Positions 43,414 to 51,774 of a stretch of 64,000 nucleotides of DNA are shown here, piece after piece. Where the stretch lies: assembly GCA_963851245.1 (NCBI GenBank), contig CAWKOH010000009.1, positions 124,001-188,000 of the forward strand, written 5' to 3'. This stretch comes from CAWKOH01 sp963851245 (GTDB lineage: Bacteria; Actinomycetota; Acidimicrobiia; Acidimicrobiales; Palsa-688). The position numbers were made by a program, and so were the translations under genes. The number at the start of each line of letters is the position of its first letter. The first letter of the stretch is position 1. Under the pieces are notes generated by a model. It did no database searches. It was given only the letters and a program-made list of their open reading frames with translations, and had not been told where the DNA came from.

Positions 43414-45570
43414 ATGCTCTCAACTGGAGAAGACGTGGAAGCTGATGCATTGTTCAAGCGGGGATGGAAGGTCTCCGCGATCGCTCGTCACCTCGGCCGT
43501 GACCGGGGGACGATCGCCAACTATCTGTCGGGCAAGAGCCAGCCGGGTGTCCGCCGTTCGAGCGCCCCGGATCCGCTGGCGCCGTTCGTGGCCTATGTGA
43601 AGGCCCGGTTCGTGGACGACCCGCACGTGTGGGCCTCGGCGCTGTTCGACGAGGTCGTCCCCCTCGGCTACGGCGGTTCGTATCCGAGCTTCGTCCGCCA
43701 GGTGCGTATGGCCGGGCTGCGCCCCCATTGCGAGGCGTGTTCGGGGGTGAAGGGCCGCGAGACCACTGACATCGCCCACCCGGCCGGCGAGGAAATCCAA
43801 TGGGACTGGGCGGAACGCCGCCGGGCCCCGTGGGGCGGGACCTGTTATGGGTTGTTGGGGACCCTGTCGCATTCGGGACGCACCCGTGAGGTGCTGGCCG
43901 AGTCCATGGACCAGCCGCATCTGATCGAGGCCATGGACGGGGTGCTGCGCCGGCTGGGCGGAACGGCCCGGGTGTGGCGCACCGACCGCCTGGCCACGGT
44001 GATCGTGCCCGGCTCCGCCGACGTGCAGGCCAGCTTCGCCCCGGTGGCCAAGCATTACGGGGCGATCGTGGCGGCCTGTCCGCCGCGGCGGGGGAACCGC
44101 AAGGGGACGGTGGAGTGCGGGGTGAAGTTCATGTGCGGCCGGTGGTGGCGGACCATGACGGCCACCACGCCCGAGGACGCCCAGGTGAGTTTGGACCGGT
44201 TCTGGGCCACCACCGGCGACGCCCGTCTGCGCCCGCCGGGCCGTTACGCCGAGCCCGGCACCTTGGTCGAGGGGGTGCGGCCGGCCTGGCCGACGGTGGG
44301 TGAGCTGGCCGACGCGGAAGTGTTGATGGCGTTGCCGGCGGCACCGTTCCCGGCCACGGTCGAGGTGACCCGGCCCGTCGATGACCGGGCCAGCGTGGCG
44401 TTTCGCGGGAACCGCTACTCGGTCAACCCGGGCATGGGCGGCATACAGCTCTGCTTGCGCCACCGTCTCGGCACCGCCACCGTGGAGATCTTCAGCCCCG
44501 CCGGAGCGCTGCTGGTGTCGCACCGTCTGGCCCCACCGGGGGCGGGAGCGATGGTGCGCACCGCCGAGCATGCCGCCGCTTTGGAGAAGGTGGTGCTCGG
44601 CCAGTTCACCTCGGCTCGACCCTGTGACCGCAAGGCCAACCGGCCTCCGGGGGCCGCCGCGCTGGCCGAGCGGGCCCGCCTGCTCGGCGCTGAAGGCGTC
44701 GAACCCAGCGTCGACCTCGAAGGCATGGCGGAGATCATCCGCCTCGCGTTCCCTGGCAGCACAGAGGTCGGGGAGGTGACCGCGTCGAGCGCGTCGTCTG
44801 ACTACCAGAAGCTGCGGGCCCATCTGGCGTTTTTGCGTATGGCCGCCGCCGCCGAAGCACTGCCAGGAGTCCTCGACGAGGCGGCGAAGACCAAGCTCAG
44901 CCATTCCGCCTTCTTGGAGCGACTACTCGCAGTCGAGGTCGACGCTGTCGAGGAGCGCCGCAAGGCCAGCCTGGCCCGCTTCGCGTCGCTGCCCTCCCCG
45001 TTCACCCTGGCCGACTTCGACTTCTCCGCCCAGCCAACCGTCGACCCGAAACTGATCGCCGAGCTGGCCACGCTGCGCTTCGTGGAGGACGCCACCAACA
45101 TCTTGTTCATCGGCCCGCCCGGCGTGGGCAAGACCATGCTCGCCGTCGGCCTCGGCCACGCCGCGGTGGCCGCGGGGATGCGCGTCTACTACACCACCGC
45201 CACCGAGCTGGCGGCCCGCTGCCACCGCGCCGCCCTCGAAGGCCGGTGGGCCACCACCATGCGCTTCTACGCCGGACCTCGGGTCCTCATCGTCGACGAG
45301 GTCGGCTACCTGCCCCTTCCCGCCGAGGCCGCGTCCGCCCTGTTCCAAGTTGTCAGCCAGAGATACCTCAAAGGCAGCATCGTGCTGACTACCAATTTGG
45401 GGATCGCCTCGTGGGGCAAGGTATTCGGCGATGACGTCATGGCCGCCGGAGCCATGTTGGACCGCCTCTTGCACCGCTCGGTCGTCATCAACATCGACGG
45501 CGACTCCTACCGCATGCGCTCCCATCGGGCCAGAGCCGAAGCCGCCCGCAAGGCGGTGGCCAGCTCGTGA
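43414..45570 (+). CDS. IS21 transposase-helper fusion (IstA-IstB in one reading frame)
   Basis: A 718-residue protein. Residues 1-454 are IstA: helix-turn-helix KRGWKVSAIARHLGRD (about 15-30) and the DDE catalytic triad at D131 (IQWDWAE), D191 (RTDRLATVI) and E234 (RKGTVECGVKF). Residues 455-718 are IstB, the AAA+ helper: YQKLRAHLAFLRM, Walker A GPPGVGKT (567-574), Walker B VLIVDEVGYL (624-629) and the C-terminal DRLLHRSVVINIDGDSYRMR. Normally two genes with separate stops and starts encode these. An internal GTG at 44776 directly after GGTCGGGGAG could still start a separate IstB. Confidence 0.9.
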   Translation: MLSTGEDVEADALFKRGWKVSAIARHLGRDRGTIANYLSGKSQPGVRRSSAPDPLAPFVAYVKARFVDDPHVWASALFDEVVPLGYGGSYPSFVRQVRMAGLRPHCEACSGVKGRETTDIAHPAGEEIQWDWAERRRAPWGGTCYGLLGTLSHSGRTREVLAESMDQPHLIEAMDGVLRRLGGTARVWRTDRLATVIVPGSADVQASFAPVAKHYGAIVAACPPRRGNRKGTVECGVKFMCGRWWRTMTATTPEDAQVSLDRFWATTGDARLRPPGRYAEPGTLVEGVRPAWPTVGELADAEVLMALPAAPFPATVEVTRPVDDRASVAFRGNRYSVNPGMGGIQLCLRHRLGTATVEIFSPAGALLVSHRLAPPGAGAMVRTAEHAAALEKVVLGQFTSARPCDRKANRPPGAAALAERARLLGAEGVEPSVDLEGMAEIIRLAFPGSTEVGEVTASSASSDYQKLRAHLAFLRMAAAAEALPGVLDEAAKTKLSHSAFLERLLAVEVDAVEERRKASLARFASLPSPFTLADFDFSAQPTVDPKLIAELATLRFVEDATNILFIGPPGVGKTMLAVGLGHAAVAAGMRVYYTTATELAARCHRAALEGRWATTMRFYAGPRVLIVDEVGYLPLPAEAASALFQVVSQRYLKGSIVLTTNLGIASWGKVFGDDVMAAGAMLDRLLHRSVVINIDGDSYRMRSHRARAEAARKAVASS

Positions 45571-46037
45571 ACTGCTTCGACCCGGCCGACGCCTGCCCGA
45601 TGTGCGGAACAGCCCGACCGCCCCGATGGGCGGGAGAGGAACCCTGGCTGTGCTCGGCCGCTTGCCACCTTGCCTATTTCGAGATCCACCACACCGCAGC
45701 CTCGTCGTGTCACGATGCCGTCACGATGACCTGCTCGGTCTGCCAGCACCGCTTCACCCCCGTCGGCCGTCAAAAGTTCTGCTCCGACGCCTGCCGGGCC
45801 GCCGCCTACCGCCGCCGGCGCGACGCCAACCGGCCCGCGCTCACCGTCCCCAAAGCCCAGCCCCGCCGACCCATCACCGTCTACGAGTGCGACGGTTGCG
45901 GCAACCGGGCCCTCGGCGAGCAGAGATGCCCCGACTGCTCCACCTTCATGCGCAAGATCGGCCTCGGCGGCGAGTGCCCCAGCTGCGGCGACGCAGTCGC
46001 CGTGACCGAACTGCTCGCCCAGGAGGTGACCACCTGA
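45567..46037 (+). CDS. Cys-rich zinc-cluster protein of the IS21-like element
   Basis: A 156-residue protein with seven Cys pairs: CPMC, CSAAC, CSVC, CSDAC, CDGC, CPDC and CPSC, suggesting three or four zinc ribbons, plus a basic linker (AAYRRRRDANRPALTVPKAQPRRP). It may bind DNA or the transposase. GTG start overlaps the transposase stop (GTGA) and the gene ends before the right inverted repeat, so it belongs to the element. IS21 elements normally have only two genes. Confidence 0.75.
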   Translation: MNCFDPADACPMCGTARPPRWAGEEPWLCSAACHLAYFEIHHTAASSCHDAVTMTCSVCQHRFTPVGRQKFCSDACRAAAYRRRRDANRPALTVPKAQPRRPITVYECDGCGNRALGEQRCPDCSTFMRKIGLGGECPSCGDAVAVTELLAQEVTT

Positions 46038-46072
46038 CCAACACCTAAACTCAACCCCAAAACCCCACCGAT

Positions 46073-46120
46073 CCCGCTCAACCAACTGCGGGATTTCGGT
46101 GATCGACAGTGCGGGATTTC
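46073..46120 (+). repeat. Right terminal inverted repeat region of the IS21-like element
   Basis: CTGCGGGATTTC occurs at 46086-46097 and TGCGGGATTTC at 46110-46120, separated by GGTGATCGACAG; the block mirrors 43284-43326. The tandem arrangement is typical of transposase-binding sites in IS21 ends. Confidence 0.65.
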
Positions 46121-46200
46121 AAAAATCCGCAGCAAGATATGGCGCGTCATAGTGGGCCGTGAGGCGCAAGCGGATGGGACCAATGATCAGTTAGTCGAAG

Positions 46201-46904
46201 ATGGTGCCCCAGGCAGAAGTGAGGTCCCCACGAGAACCACTTGGTCGGATCGGATTCCAGGTCAGGATGAACGTCGGGAAACTGCGCAACGACCGCAACG
46301 TCCCCCTGCACCCACTGCTGGTCGGGCTGATCAGCGACTACCAAGCCTGGCGGGGACCGTCACGCAACGGATATCTCCTCGAACGAGAGGACGGCCACCC
46401 CTTCGACCGGCGCACCATCCACCGCTACGTCGAACGCGTCGCCAAGCGGGCCGGGGTGGGGCCAGTGCATCCTCACCAGCTCCGCCACACCCTGGCCACC
46501 CAGTGCCTCAACCGCGGCATGAGCCTCGAAGCCATCGCCGCCCTGCTCGGGCATCGCTCGCCGCGACCTTGGTCTACGCCCGGATCTCCGACACCAACGT
46601 CGCCGATCAGTACTTCAAAGCCACCCAAGCCGTCGAAGCCGACGCCGCAACAGCAGCAACGGCCACAGACGGCGACCCAGCCGGCATCTCTCGCCGGCTT
46701 CTCGCCAACGGGCACTGCACCCGGCAGCTCGAGTTGGACTGCCGCTTCCAGACCATCTGTGAGAGATGCGGGTTCTACGAGACCGACGTCGAGTTTGTCG
46801 ACATCCTCCGCCGACAACGAGACGACGCCACCTCGCACGCCGACGCGGCTCGCACCAAGCTCTACGACGAACTCGTCCGGGTCATCGACACCAACCCCGC
46901 CTGA
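46201..46904 (+). pseudogene. Tyrosine recombinase remnant, N-terminus missing and frameshifted
   Basis: RMNVGKLRNDRNVPLHPLLVGLISDYQAW, then VHPHQLRHTLATQCLNRGMSLEAIAALLGHRS is the catalytic domain of a site-specific recombinase (HxLRH present). At about 46560 the frame shifts by one base and continues LAATLVYARISDTNVADQYFKATQAVEAD, including the nucleophilic Tyr. It ends with a Cys-containing tail (LDCRFQTICERCGFYETDVEF) known from Tn554-like and plasmid recombinases. The N-terminal half and the first catalytic Arg are absent. The IS21-like element lies directly upstream and may have caused the truncation. Confidence 0.8.
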
Positions 46905-46914
46905 CCCCTAGACA

Positions 46915-47233
46915 CAGGCCGTCAGGACTGATTGGATAACCACAGCTCAGCACCGGCGGATCACCCGAGTAGCGGCACCTCGGGGCTACCCGTCAGATCG
47001 AGACGGGGAGCCTTATGGGCTACCCGGCGGAGCGCCTGGAAATTGAACCTCCGCGACCATCGTCAGCCATGACCGGCAGCCCTCGGTTGGATGTACGGTC
47101 ATGTTGCAGACTGGCCGGGTGCGCGATTGCCGATTTCGGGCAACCGACTCACGGGGCCGCATCTGCCCGGTCAGGATAGGGACGACGCGAGGCTCGTCAG
47201 ACCCACCGCTCCCGCGACAGGAGGACGACGACG
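46915..47233. other. Intergenic region without a supported gene
   Basis: Nothing beyond a ribosome-binding-site-like GGAGGACGACGACG just before the next gene is visible. Confidence 0.4.
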
Positions 47234-48211
47234 GTGACGCTCATCGCAATCGAAGAACACTGGATCATGCAGGAGTTGACGGCCGCCCTCCGTGCGATGC
47301 CCATTCCCGACGAGAGCCTCGCCTTCAACGAGATGGGCGACCATCAGCGGCGACTCGAAGACCTGGGTGCAGGCCGAGTCGCGACCATGGACGCTCAGGG
47401 CATCGACGTGTCGATCCTCGCCCTGACGCCGCCCGGAACGCAGCCGCTGCCGCCTGTGGACGCTGTGCGCTTGAGCCGTGCAGCGAACGACCTTGCTGCG
47501 GCGACTGTCAGCAGTAGACCGTCCCGATTTCGGTCGTTGTCGACGCTGCCCATGTCGTCACCACCGGACGTGGCCGGCGAGCTTGAACGAGCGGCGGACA
47601 TCGGCCACGTCGGCACCATGGTCTACGGCCGATCGGGCGGCCTCTTCCTCGATGACCCCGTCTACGAGGACTTCTTCGCTGCCGCATCGCGACTCCGTCA
47701 ACCGGTGTTCATCCATCCACAGCTGCCATCGGCTGCCGCTCGTGACGCGTCGTATCGGGGATTCGATCCGACGACCGACCTCGCCCTGGCCACGTTCGGG
47801 TGGGGGTGGCACCTCGACGCCGGACTAGCGGCGCTGCGGCTGATCCTTCGAGGCACCTTCGACCGGCATCCCGATCTCCAGATCGTGCTCGGCCACTGGG
47901 GCGAGATGCTGCTGTTCTGGCTGGACCGGGCCAACAGTCTTTCTCGCATCGCCGGACTACAACGATCAGTGTCGGACTACATGCGGTCGAACTTCTTCAT
48001 CACCACCTCCGGCATGCTCAACCCGGCGCTCCTGCAGCACGCCCTGTCGGTGACCTCCGTCAGCCGATTGATCTTCTCGACTGATTACCCTTTCCAGCAG
48101 CCGACCCGAGACGACATCAGCTCCTTCCTAGAGCACTTCTCTTCCGATGAGGAACGTGAAATGTTCTCGTCGAGCAACGCGGCATCTTTGTACGGCCTCG
48201 ACCTTGGATGA
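47234..48211 (+). CDS. Amidohydrolase-family metal-dependent hydrolase (ACMSD-like)
   Basis: A 325-residue TIM barrel: IAIEEHW at the N-terminus stands where the HxH metal site usually is (only EEHW here, as in many ACMSD-like decarboxylase/hydrolase members), RQPVFIHPQLP gives a second His, LGHWGEMLLFWLDR a third, and FSTDYPFQQ the catalytic Asp. Members decarboxylate or hydrolyse aromatic acids and related compounds. GTG start; GGAGG lies 11 nt upstream. It sits between recombinase and cyclase remnants, so it may be mobile cargo. Confidence 0.87.
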   Translation: MTLIAIEEHWIMQELTAALRAMPIPDESLAFNEMGDHQRRLEDLGAGRVATMDAQGIDVSILALTPPGTQPLPPVDAVRLSRAANDLAAATVSSRPSRFRSLSTLPMSSPPDVAGELERAADIGHVGTMVYGRSGGLFLDDPVYEDFFAAASRLRQPVFIHPQLPSAAARDASYRGFDPTTDLALATFGWGWHLDAGLAALRLILRGTFDRHPDLQIVLGHWGEMLLFWLDRANSLSRIAGLQRSVSDYMRSNFFITTSGMLNPALLQHALSVTSVSRLIFSTDYPFQQPTRDDISSFLEHFSSDEEREMFSSSNAASLYGLDLG

Positions 48212-48268
48212 CGAGGTCGGCCGCTTCAGTGTGCACCAGTTGCCTCCTGCGACTGGATCCCGGGACGG

Positions 48269-48484
48269 TCAGGTTGCTGCTCGCTTGCGGTGGTGGCGGA
48301 CATCAACGGCCACCAGCGCCCCGGCTATGAGACCGAGGACGAATCCCCCGGTACCCCACTCCAGCCGGACCCGGATGGAGTGGCTGAGCAGGATGACCAC
48401 CACGGCTACGGCGATAACGCCGAGGACCACGGCATGGGAGCGGAAGCGTTTCACCGGTCCGCGCCTCCATCGAGGGGCGTCCAC
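48269..48484 (-). CDS. Possible small two-helix membrane protein
   Basis: Up to 71 residues: a basic N-terminus (RRGPVKRFRSH), helix AVVLGVIAVAVVVILLSHSI, a short loop, and helix GFVLGLIAGALVAVDVRHHRK. The hydrophobic pattern and charge (positive inside) are convincing, but no family is recognised and a shorter start (GTG before KRFRSH) is possible. Confidence 0.4.
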   Translation of the reverse strand: MDAPRWRRGPVKRFRSHAVVLGVIAVAVVVILLSHSIRVRLEWGTGGFVLGLIAGALVAVDVRHHRKRAAT

Positions 48485-48952
48485 AAGTCGGGTGTATGAG
48501 GGGACACGGTGCCGTCCTTCTCGAAGGAAACGTTGCGCTTGAAGCGATCGATGCCACGAGTGCCTTCAACCCAACACTGCTCAAGGCCGTTGGGCGATCG
48601 ACCAAACGTACAGCATGTCTGACAGGCGGAAGACCGCGCCGAACGTTCCGTCCCGCGCTTACCACCGGGTCCCAACGGGCTCGACCGACCGACGCCCACT
48701 TGGCATGGGATGGACGTGGCTGGGACGATGGCGGAATTTGGACCACAGCGCGTGGTAGCACCCCCGAGGCCCAGTCCTGATCTGGCGTTTCTACAGACCT
48801 CAACGAAGAGTGTTCTGGGCGCGCTTGATCGGACACGCTGGGGATCGTGTCTGCAACGTCAACGGTATCTTCGGAATGGTCCGGGCGGTCCGGTCGGCTC
48901 AGAGCCTTGCTCGGGTCGTCGGTACGCGACGGGCTGGGCTGCGATACGGGTA
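48485..48952. other. Intergenic region without a supported gene
   Basis: Short open frames occur, none with domain features or ribosome binding sites. It precedes the end of the truncated cyclase gene. Confidence 0.4.
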
Positions 48953-49520
48953 TCAGGACGACCGGTGATCTACGCCCCGGAGCGTGTGTTGTCTTGAGGC
49001 GCCCAGGCCGTACCCGGATCCGGCCAAGGTCGCTGCCACTTCGGCAGTCACAGTGAGGTGTCCGGGTTGCGCGACTTTCACCGCGTGGGCGACGAGGTTG
49101 ACGAGGGGACCGAAATAGTCCCCGCTTCGGGCGTGCACGTGACCGTACCCAATGGCACCACGTGCCGGCGCCAAGACATTGTCGGAGCCGACCGTGGCAC
49201 AGATCGCGGCCACCGCCTTCACCACCTGTCGTGGGTCAGTAGCCATGAGCATGGCTTCCTCACCGATCATCTTCACCACTCGGGCATCGCTGCGTGACGC
49301 CGCCGACCGGGCCGCCTCCTCGAACCTGGTCAGAGCGGCAGTGTGCTCGGCCAGGGGAACGTGCTCGGCCCAGCTGGTAGAACCCGTGAGGTCCACGAAA
49401 CCGATACTGAGAATGGCCACGTCAGCCTCGTGCTCGAGCCGTCCTCGGCGGGCGGCGATGGGTTGATGTTCTCGGAACAGGATCTCGAAGGCTTCGGGCG
49501 TGTGGGAGTAGTACCGTCGT
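48953..49520 (-). pseudogene. Class III adenylate/guanylate cyclase fragment
   Basis: The frame reads YYSHTPEAFEILFREHQPIAARRGRLEHEADVAILSIGFVDLTGSTSWAEH then VVKMIGEEAMLMATDP and IGYGHVHARSGDYFGPLVNLVAHAVKVAQPGHLTVTAEVA, a class III cyclase domain with its first metal Asp (FVDLTGST). The second metal site reads IGEEAML, where active enzymes have GDE, so Asp is replaced. The N-terminal domain is cut off near 49520 by a TGA, just before an integrase gene, and the C-terminus ends early. It is probably inactive debris from an insertion. Confidence 0.78.
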
Positions 49521-49565
49521 CATCCCGTCGATCAGTCCGATGGCCTCCTCTACCTGAAGCTCCCC

Positions 49566-50219
49566 GTGGTAGAGAGGCCCAAGGTTGTTCCCCTCCGAGC
49601 GCAGCAGGTGGAGGACCTTTTCGAGGCCATGCCGCCGCGGTACAAGTCTCTCATCGTCCTGGGAGCCGGGACCGGCCTCCGCATATCCGAGGCCCTCGGT
49701 CTTACCCAGGACCGGGTCAACTGGCTCCGGAGATATGTGACCATAGACCGGCAGCTTTCCCGGGCTCCCAGGGATGACCCAGTGTTCGCACCAGTTAAGG
49801 ATCGGAAGAACCGGCCTAGAGGCATTCCGCTACCTCAGATCGTCGTGGAGGCTCTTGTGGAGCACGTCAGGGTCTTCGGCACCGTTCCCGGCGGTCTCCT
49901 GTTTAGTAACGAGAAGGGACTGCCGGTCCGGCACACGACCTTCTCGGATGTCTGGCAAAGGGCTGCGGGTCCCGTCGGGATTCCGAAAAGTGAGGGCTTC
50001 CACCTCCTGCGCCACTTCTACGCCTCGGTGTTAATAGAGCGCGGCGAGAGCGTGAAAGTGATCCAGGACCGTCTGGGCCACACCAGCGCCCAGATGACCC
50101 TCGACATTTACGGTCACATGTGGCCCGAGAACGACGACACCACCAGGGCCGCTGTGGACGATGTTCTGGGCGGACTTCGGGTCCATTTGGGGTCCATCGC
50201 TGGTGGCGTCAGCACATAA
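49566..50219 (+). CDS. Tyrosine recombinase/integrase catalytic domain (outer integrase, N-terminally truncated)
   Basis: 217 residues with all catalytic positions: Arg in GTGLRISEALGL, HLLRHFYAS (HxxR), LGHTSAQMTLDIYGHMW (His and nucleophilic Tyr). The arm-binding and core-binding N-terminal domains of phage integrases are absent; coding similarity starts with KLPVVERPKVVPL at about 49545. The gene ends 20 bp before the left 31-bp att repeat, just as the other integrase ends near the right repeat. It looks like what remains of an earlier element that used the same site. Confidence 0.85.
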   Translation: MVERPKVVPLRAQQVEDLFEAMPPRYKSLIVLGAGTGLRISEALGLTQDRVNWLRRYVTIDRQLSRAPRDDPVFAPVKDRKNRPRGIPLPQIVVEALVEHVRVFGTVPGGLLFSNEKGLPVRHTTFSDVWQRAAGPVGIPKSEGFHLLRHFYASVLIERGESVKVIQDRLGHTSAQMTLDIYGHMWPENDDTTRAAVDDVLGGLRVHLGSIAGGVST

Positions 50220-50239
50220 GCGCCGGTCAGACAGGGTGA

Positions 50240-50270
50240 GACGGTGAGTCGGCCTATAGGCGGGATTCTG
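50240..50270 (+). repeat. Left att core (31-bp direct repeat of the rnpB 3' end)
   Basis: These 31 bp, ending GGCCTATAGGCGGGATTCTG, are identical to 58575-58605, the 3' end of rnpB. Weaker similarity extends about 30 bp leftward at both sites (AGCA...GGTCAG...AGGGT). This marks the far end of the integrated element. Confidence 0.93.
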
Positions 50271-50371
50271 CAGACGGACGTTCGTGACCAGCCGCTTTAC
50301 GGCCGATTAGGGGCCTGACCAGCCAAAACAGTGTTCTCGCTATTCCTCGGGTGTTCCCCGAATGTCGCTGT

Positions 50372-50403
50372 TTTGTGCCCCGGTTGTGCCCCGTTTGCGC
50401 CCC
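50372..50403 (+). repeat. Arm-type repeats near the left end of the element
   Basis: Three near-copies in a row: TTTGTGCCCC (50372-50381), GTTGTGCCCC (50383-50392), GTTTGCGCCCC (50393-50403). The last two, GTGCCCCGTTTGCGCCCC with flanks, recur exactly at 58497-58517. Confidence 0.8.
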
Positions 50404-50424
50404 ATCCTCGGTCTCGAGGGCCTG

Positions 50425-51109
50425 CTACAGACCGGCCCGGGTGACGATCAGTACCCGGCCGCCGGTCTCTACGGTCAGCCGATCGATCTCCGGGCCGAGC
50501 GCGCCGACCAGGGCCGCCACGGCGGCCGCCAGATCCGGCGGGGAGCTGCTCGAGATCTCCACCGCGGCCGCGCCCGTCGTGCGGGGCATCCGTCGACGGT
50601 CGCGCCGCTGCGCGGACGTGGCCGAGCACGTGGCGCGTCGCCCGGCGGGAATCGAGCCTCCGCACACGGAACAGCGCCGGGCCGGCGTGTGGCCAGGAGG
50701 TTGATGCTGGCCATCTGAGGGAGCCGTTTGTGCGTCCAGCGGCTCCAGTCGCTGGACATCTGGCTCCGCTCCGTTCCCGTTCGCCGAGTGATGCGATAGT
50801 TCCACGCTCGCATCACTGTGAACGCTCTCGAGGCCCGGCTCCTCGATCACGGCCATCCGGCGAAGCCTACGCTCGGCCGTGCGCTCGGTCTCGGTGAGGC
50901 CTCCCCATATCCCGTACTGCTCGCCGAGGCCGGCCTCGAGACAGTCGATCTGGTGCGCGCAGCCGGCGCAGACCTTCCGAGCGGTCTCATAGGCGGCCGT
51001 GTCGCCGGTGGTCCGGGTAGAAGATCCTCGGATCGACCCCCGGCGCCCGACAGGCGGCCTCGGGGAACAGATCGACAGTCGCTAAGCGCTCGAGTCCGGC
51101 CGGCCACAA
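50425..51109 (-). pseudogene. WhiB-family protein with a C-terminal zinc-finger extension, one frameshift
   Basis: From a TTG at 51109 the frame reads VDLFPEAACRAPGVDPRIFYPD; near 51015 a one-base shift leads to GDTAAYETARKVCAGCAHQIDCLEAGLGEQYGIWGGLTETERTAERRLRRM. The four Cys of the Fe-S cluster (AAC, CAGC, DC) and the GIWGG turn are those of WhiB. It then continues about 140 residues with a second Cys motif (CSVCGGSIPAGRRATC) and ends at 50425. WhiB proteins are iron-sulfur regulators that bind the sigma factor; phages and satellites of actinobacteria often carry them. It starts 4 bp after the protease stop. Confidence 0.8.
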
Positions 51110-51113
51110 CCGG

Positions 51114-51740
51114 CTACGCCGCGGCGAGGCCGGCGGCCTGGTAGGCGGGCCGGCGACAGACGGAAATCTCGTACAGGTCTACGGCGAGGCGCTCGATCAG
51201 GTCACGGCCCGAGCTGCGCTTCGCTCCCGGCGTGAAGCGGTGGCGGCATGGCTCGAAGCCGATCGACAGACCCACGCGCCAACCGTCCCGAAGGTCTCTC
51301 AGCCGCCCGGCGATCGACTCCTCATCGACCCTGAAAGCGACGCGCAGACCGTCGGCCGCCTCGGTCAGATCCACGGTCTCGCCGATCACTAGGCCGATCT
51401 TGTGCTCGAGCAAGATCGGCAGGACGGGCCGGGCCCGAATCGAACCGGTGAAGCATCCCGGCATGAGCACCTCATCGAAGGTGGAGAGGTGGCGCTCGAT
51501 CCTGGCCACACGGTTCCACGGCGCGGCCAGCCCGAGAAACAGATCCTCACGGGCCCCGACGATCCGGCCTCCGTCGTGGCGGACCAGACCGGCACCGGGC
51601 CCAAAACCGGGGACGCTTTGTCCCCGCTTCGCCGGCGCCGGCGCATGGCGGGCCTGGTGCTCGAGCACTACCCGGCGGCCTCGATATATGGCTTCGGCCC
51701 GGCGGTGGATCTCGACTCGCCGGCGGGCCTCCGATGTCAC
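51114..51740 (-). CDS. HK97-type prohead protease
   Basis: A 208-residue protein: LGLAAPWNRVARIERHLSTFDEVLMPGCFTGSIR, PILLEHKIGLVIGETVDLTEAADGLRVAFRV (catalytic His in LLEHK), and GLSIGFEPCRHRF (catalytic Ser), then LYEISVCRRPAYQAAGLA, which is the usual EvS...PAY ending. Prohead proteases trim the capsid scaffold during head maturation. No major capsid gene follows, which is unusual. GTG 51740 is preferred over the open frame to 51824 because family similarity starts later and the HNH gene region lies upstream. Confidence 0.85.
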   Translation of the reverse strand: MTSEARRRVEIHRRAEAIYRGRRVVLEHQARHAPAPAKRGQSVPGFGPGAGLVRHDGGRIVGAREDLFLGLAAPWNRVARIERHLSTFDEVLMPGCFTGSIRARPVLPILLEHKIGLVIGETVDLTEAADGLRVAFRVDEESIAGRLRDLRDGWRVGLSIGFEPCRHRFTPGAKRSSGRDLIERLAVDLYEISVCRRPAYQAAGLAAA

Positions 51741-51774
51741 GGGCCCATGATGGCACCGGGCGCCACTATGGGGA

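Larger units (their letters stand above)
43284..46120 (+). mobile_element. IS21-family insertion sequence with fused istA-istB and an accessory zinc-cluster gene
   Basis: About 2.8 kb. It carries an IstA-type transposase fused to an IstB-type ATPase (43414-45570) and a 156-residue Cys-rich protein (45567-46037). The ends are related inverted repeats: read inward, both contain TGCGGGA, then GATCACTGAAATCC (left) or its match GATTTCGGTGATC (right), then CTGC and CCGCTCA. The exact termini and the target duplication are not resolved. It lies next to a broken tyrosine recombinase gene. Confidence 0.85.

Noticed and set aside
43420..44904. Long open frame (494 codons) on the minus strand across the IstA region
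   Set aside because: It is the antisense shadow of the fused transposase; its translation is low-complexity and shows no domain, while the plus strand has the DDE triad and ATPase motifs.
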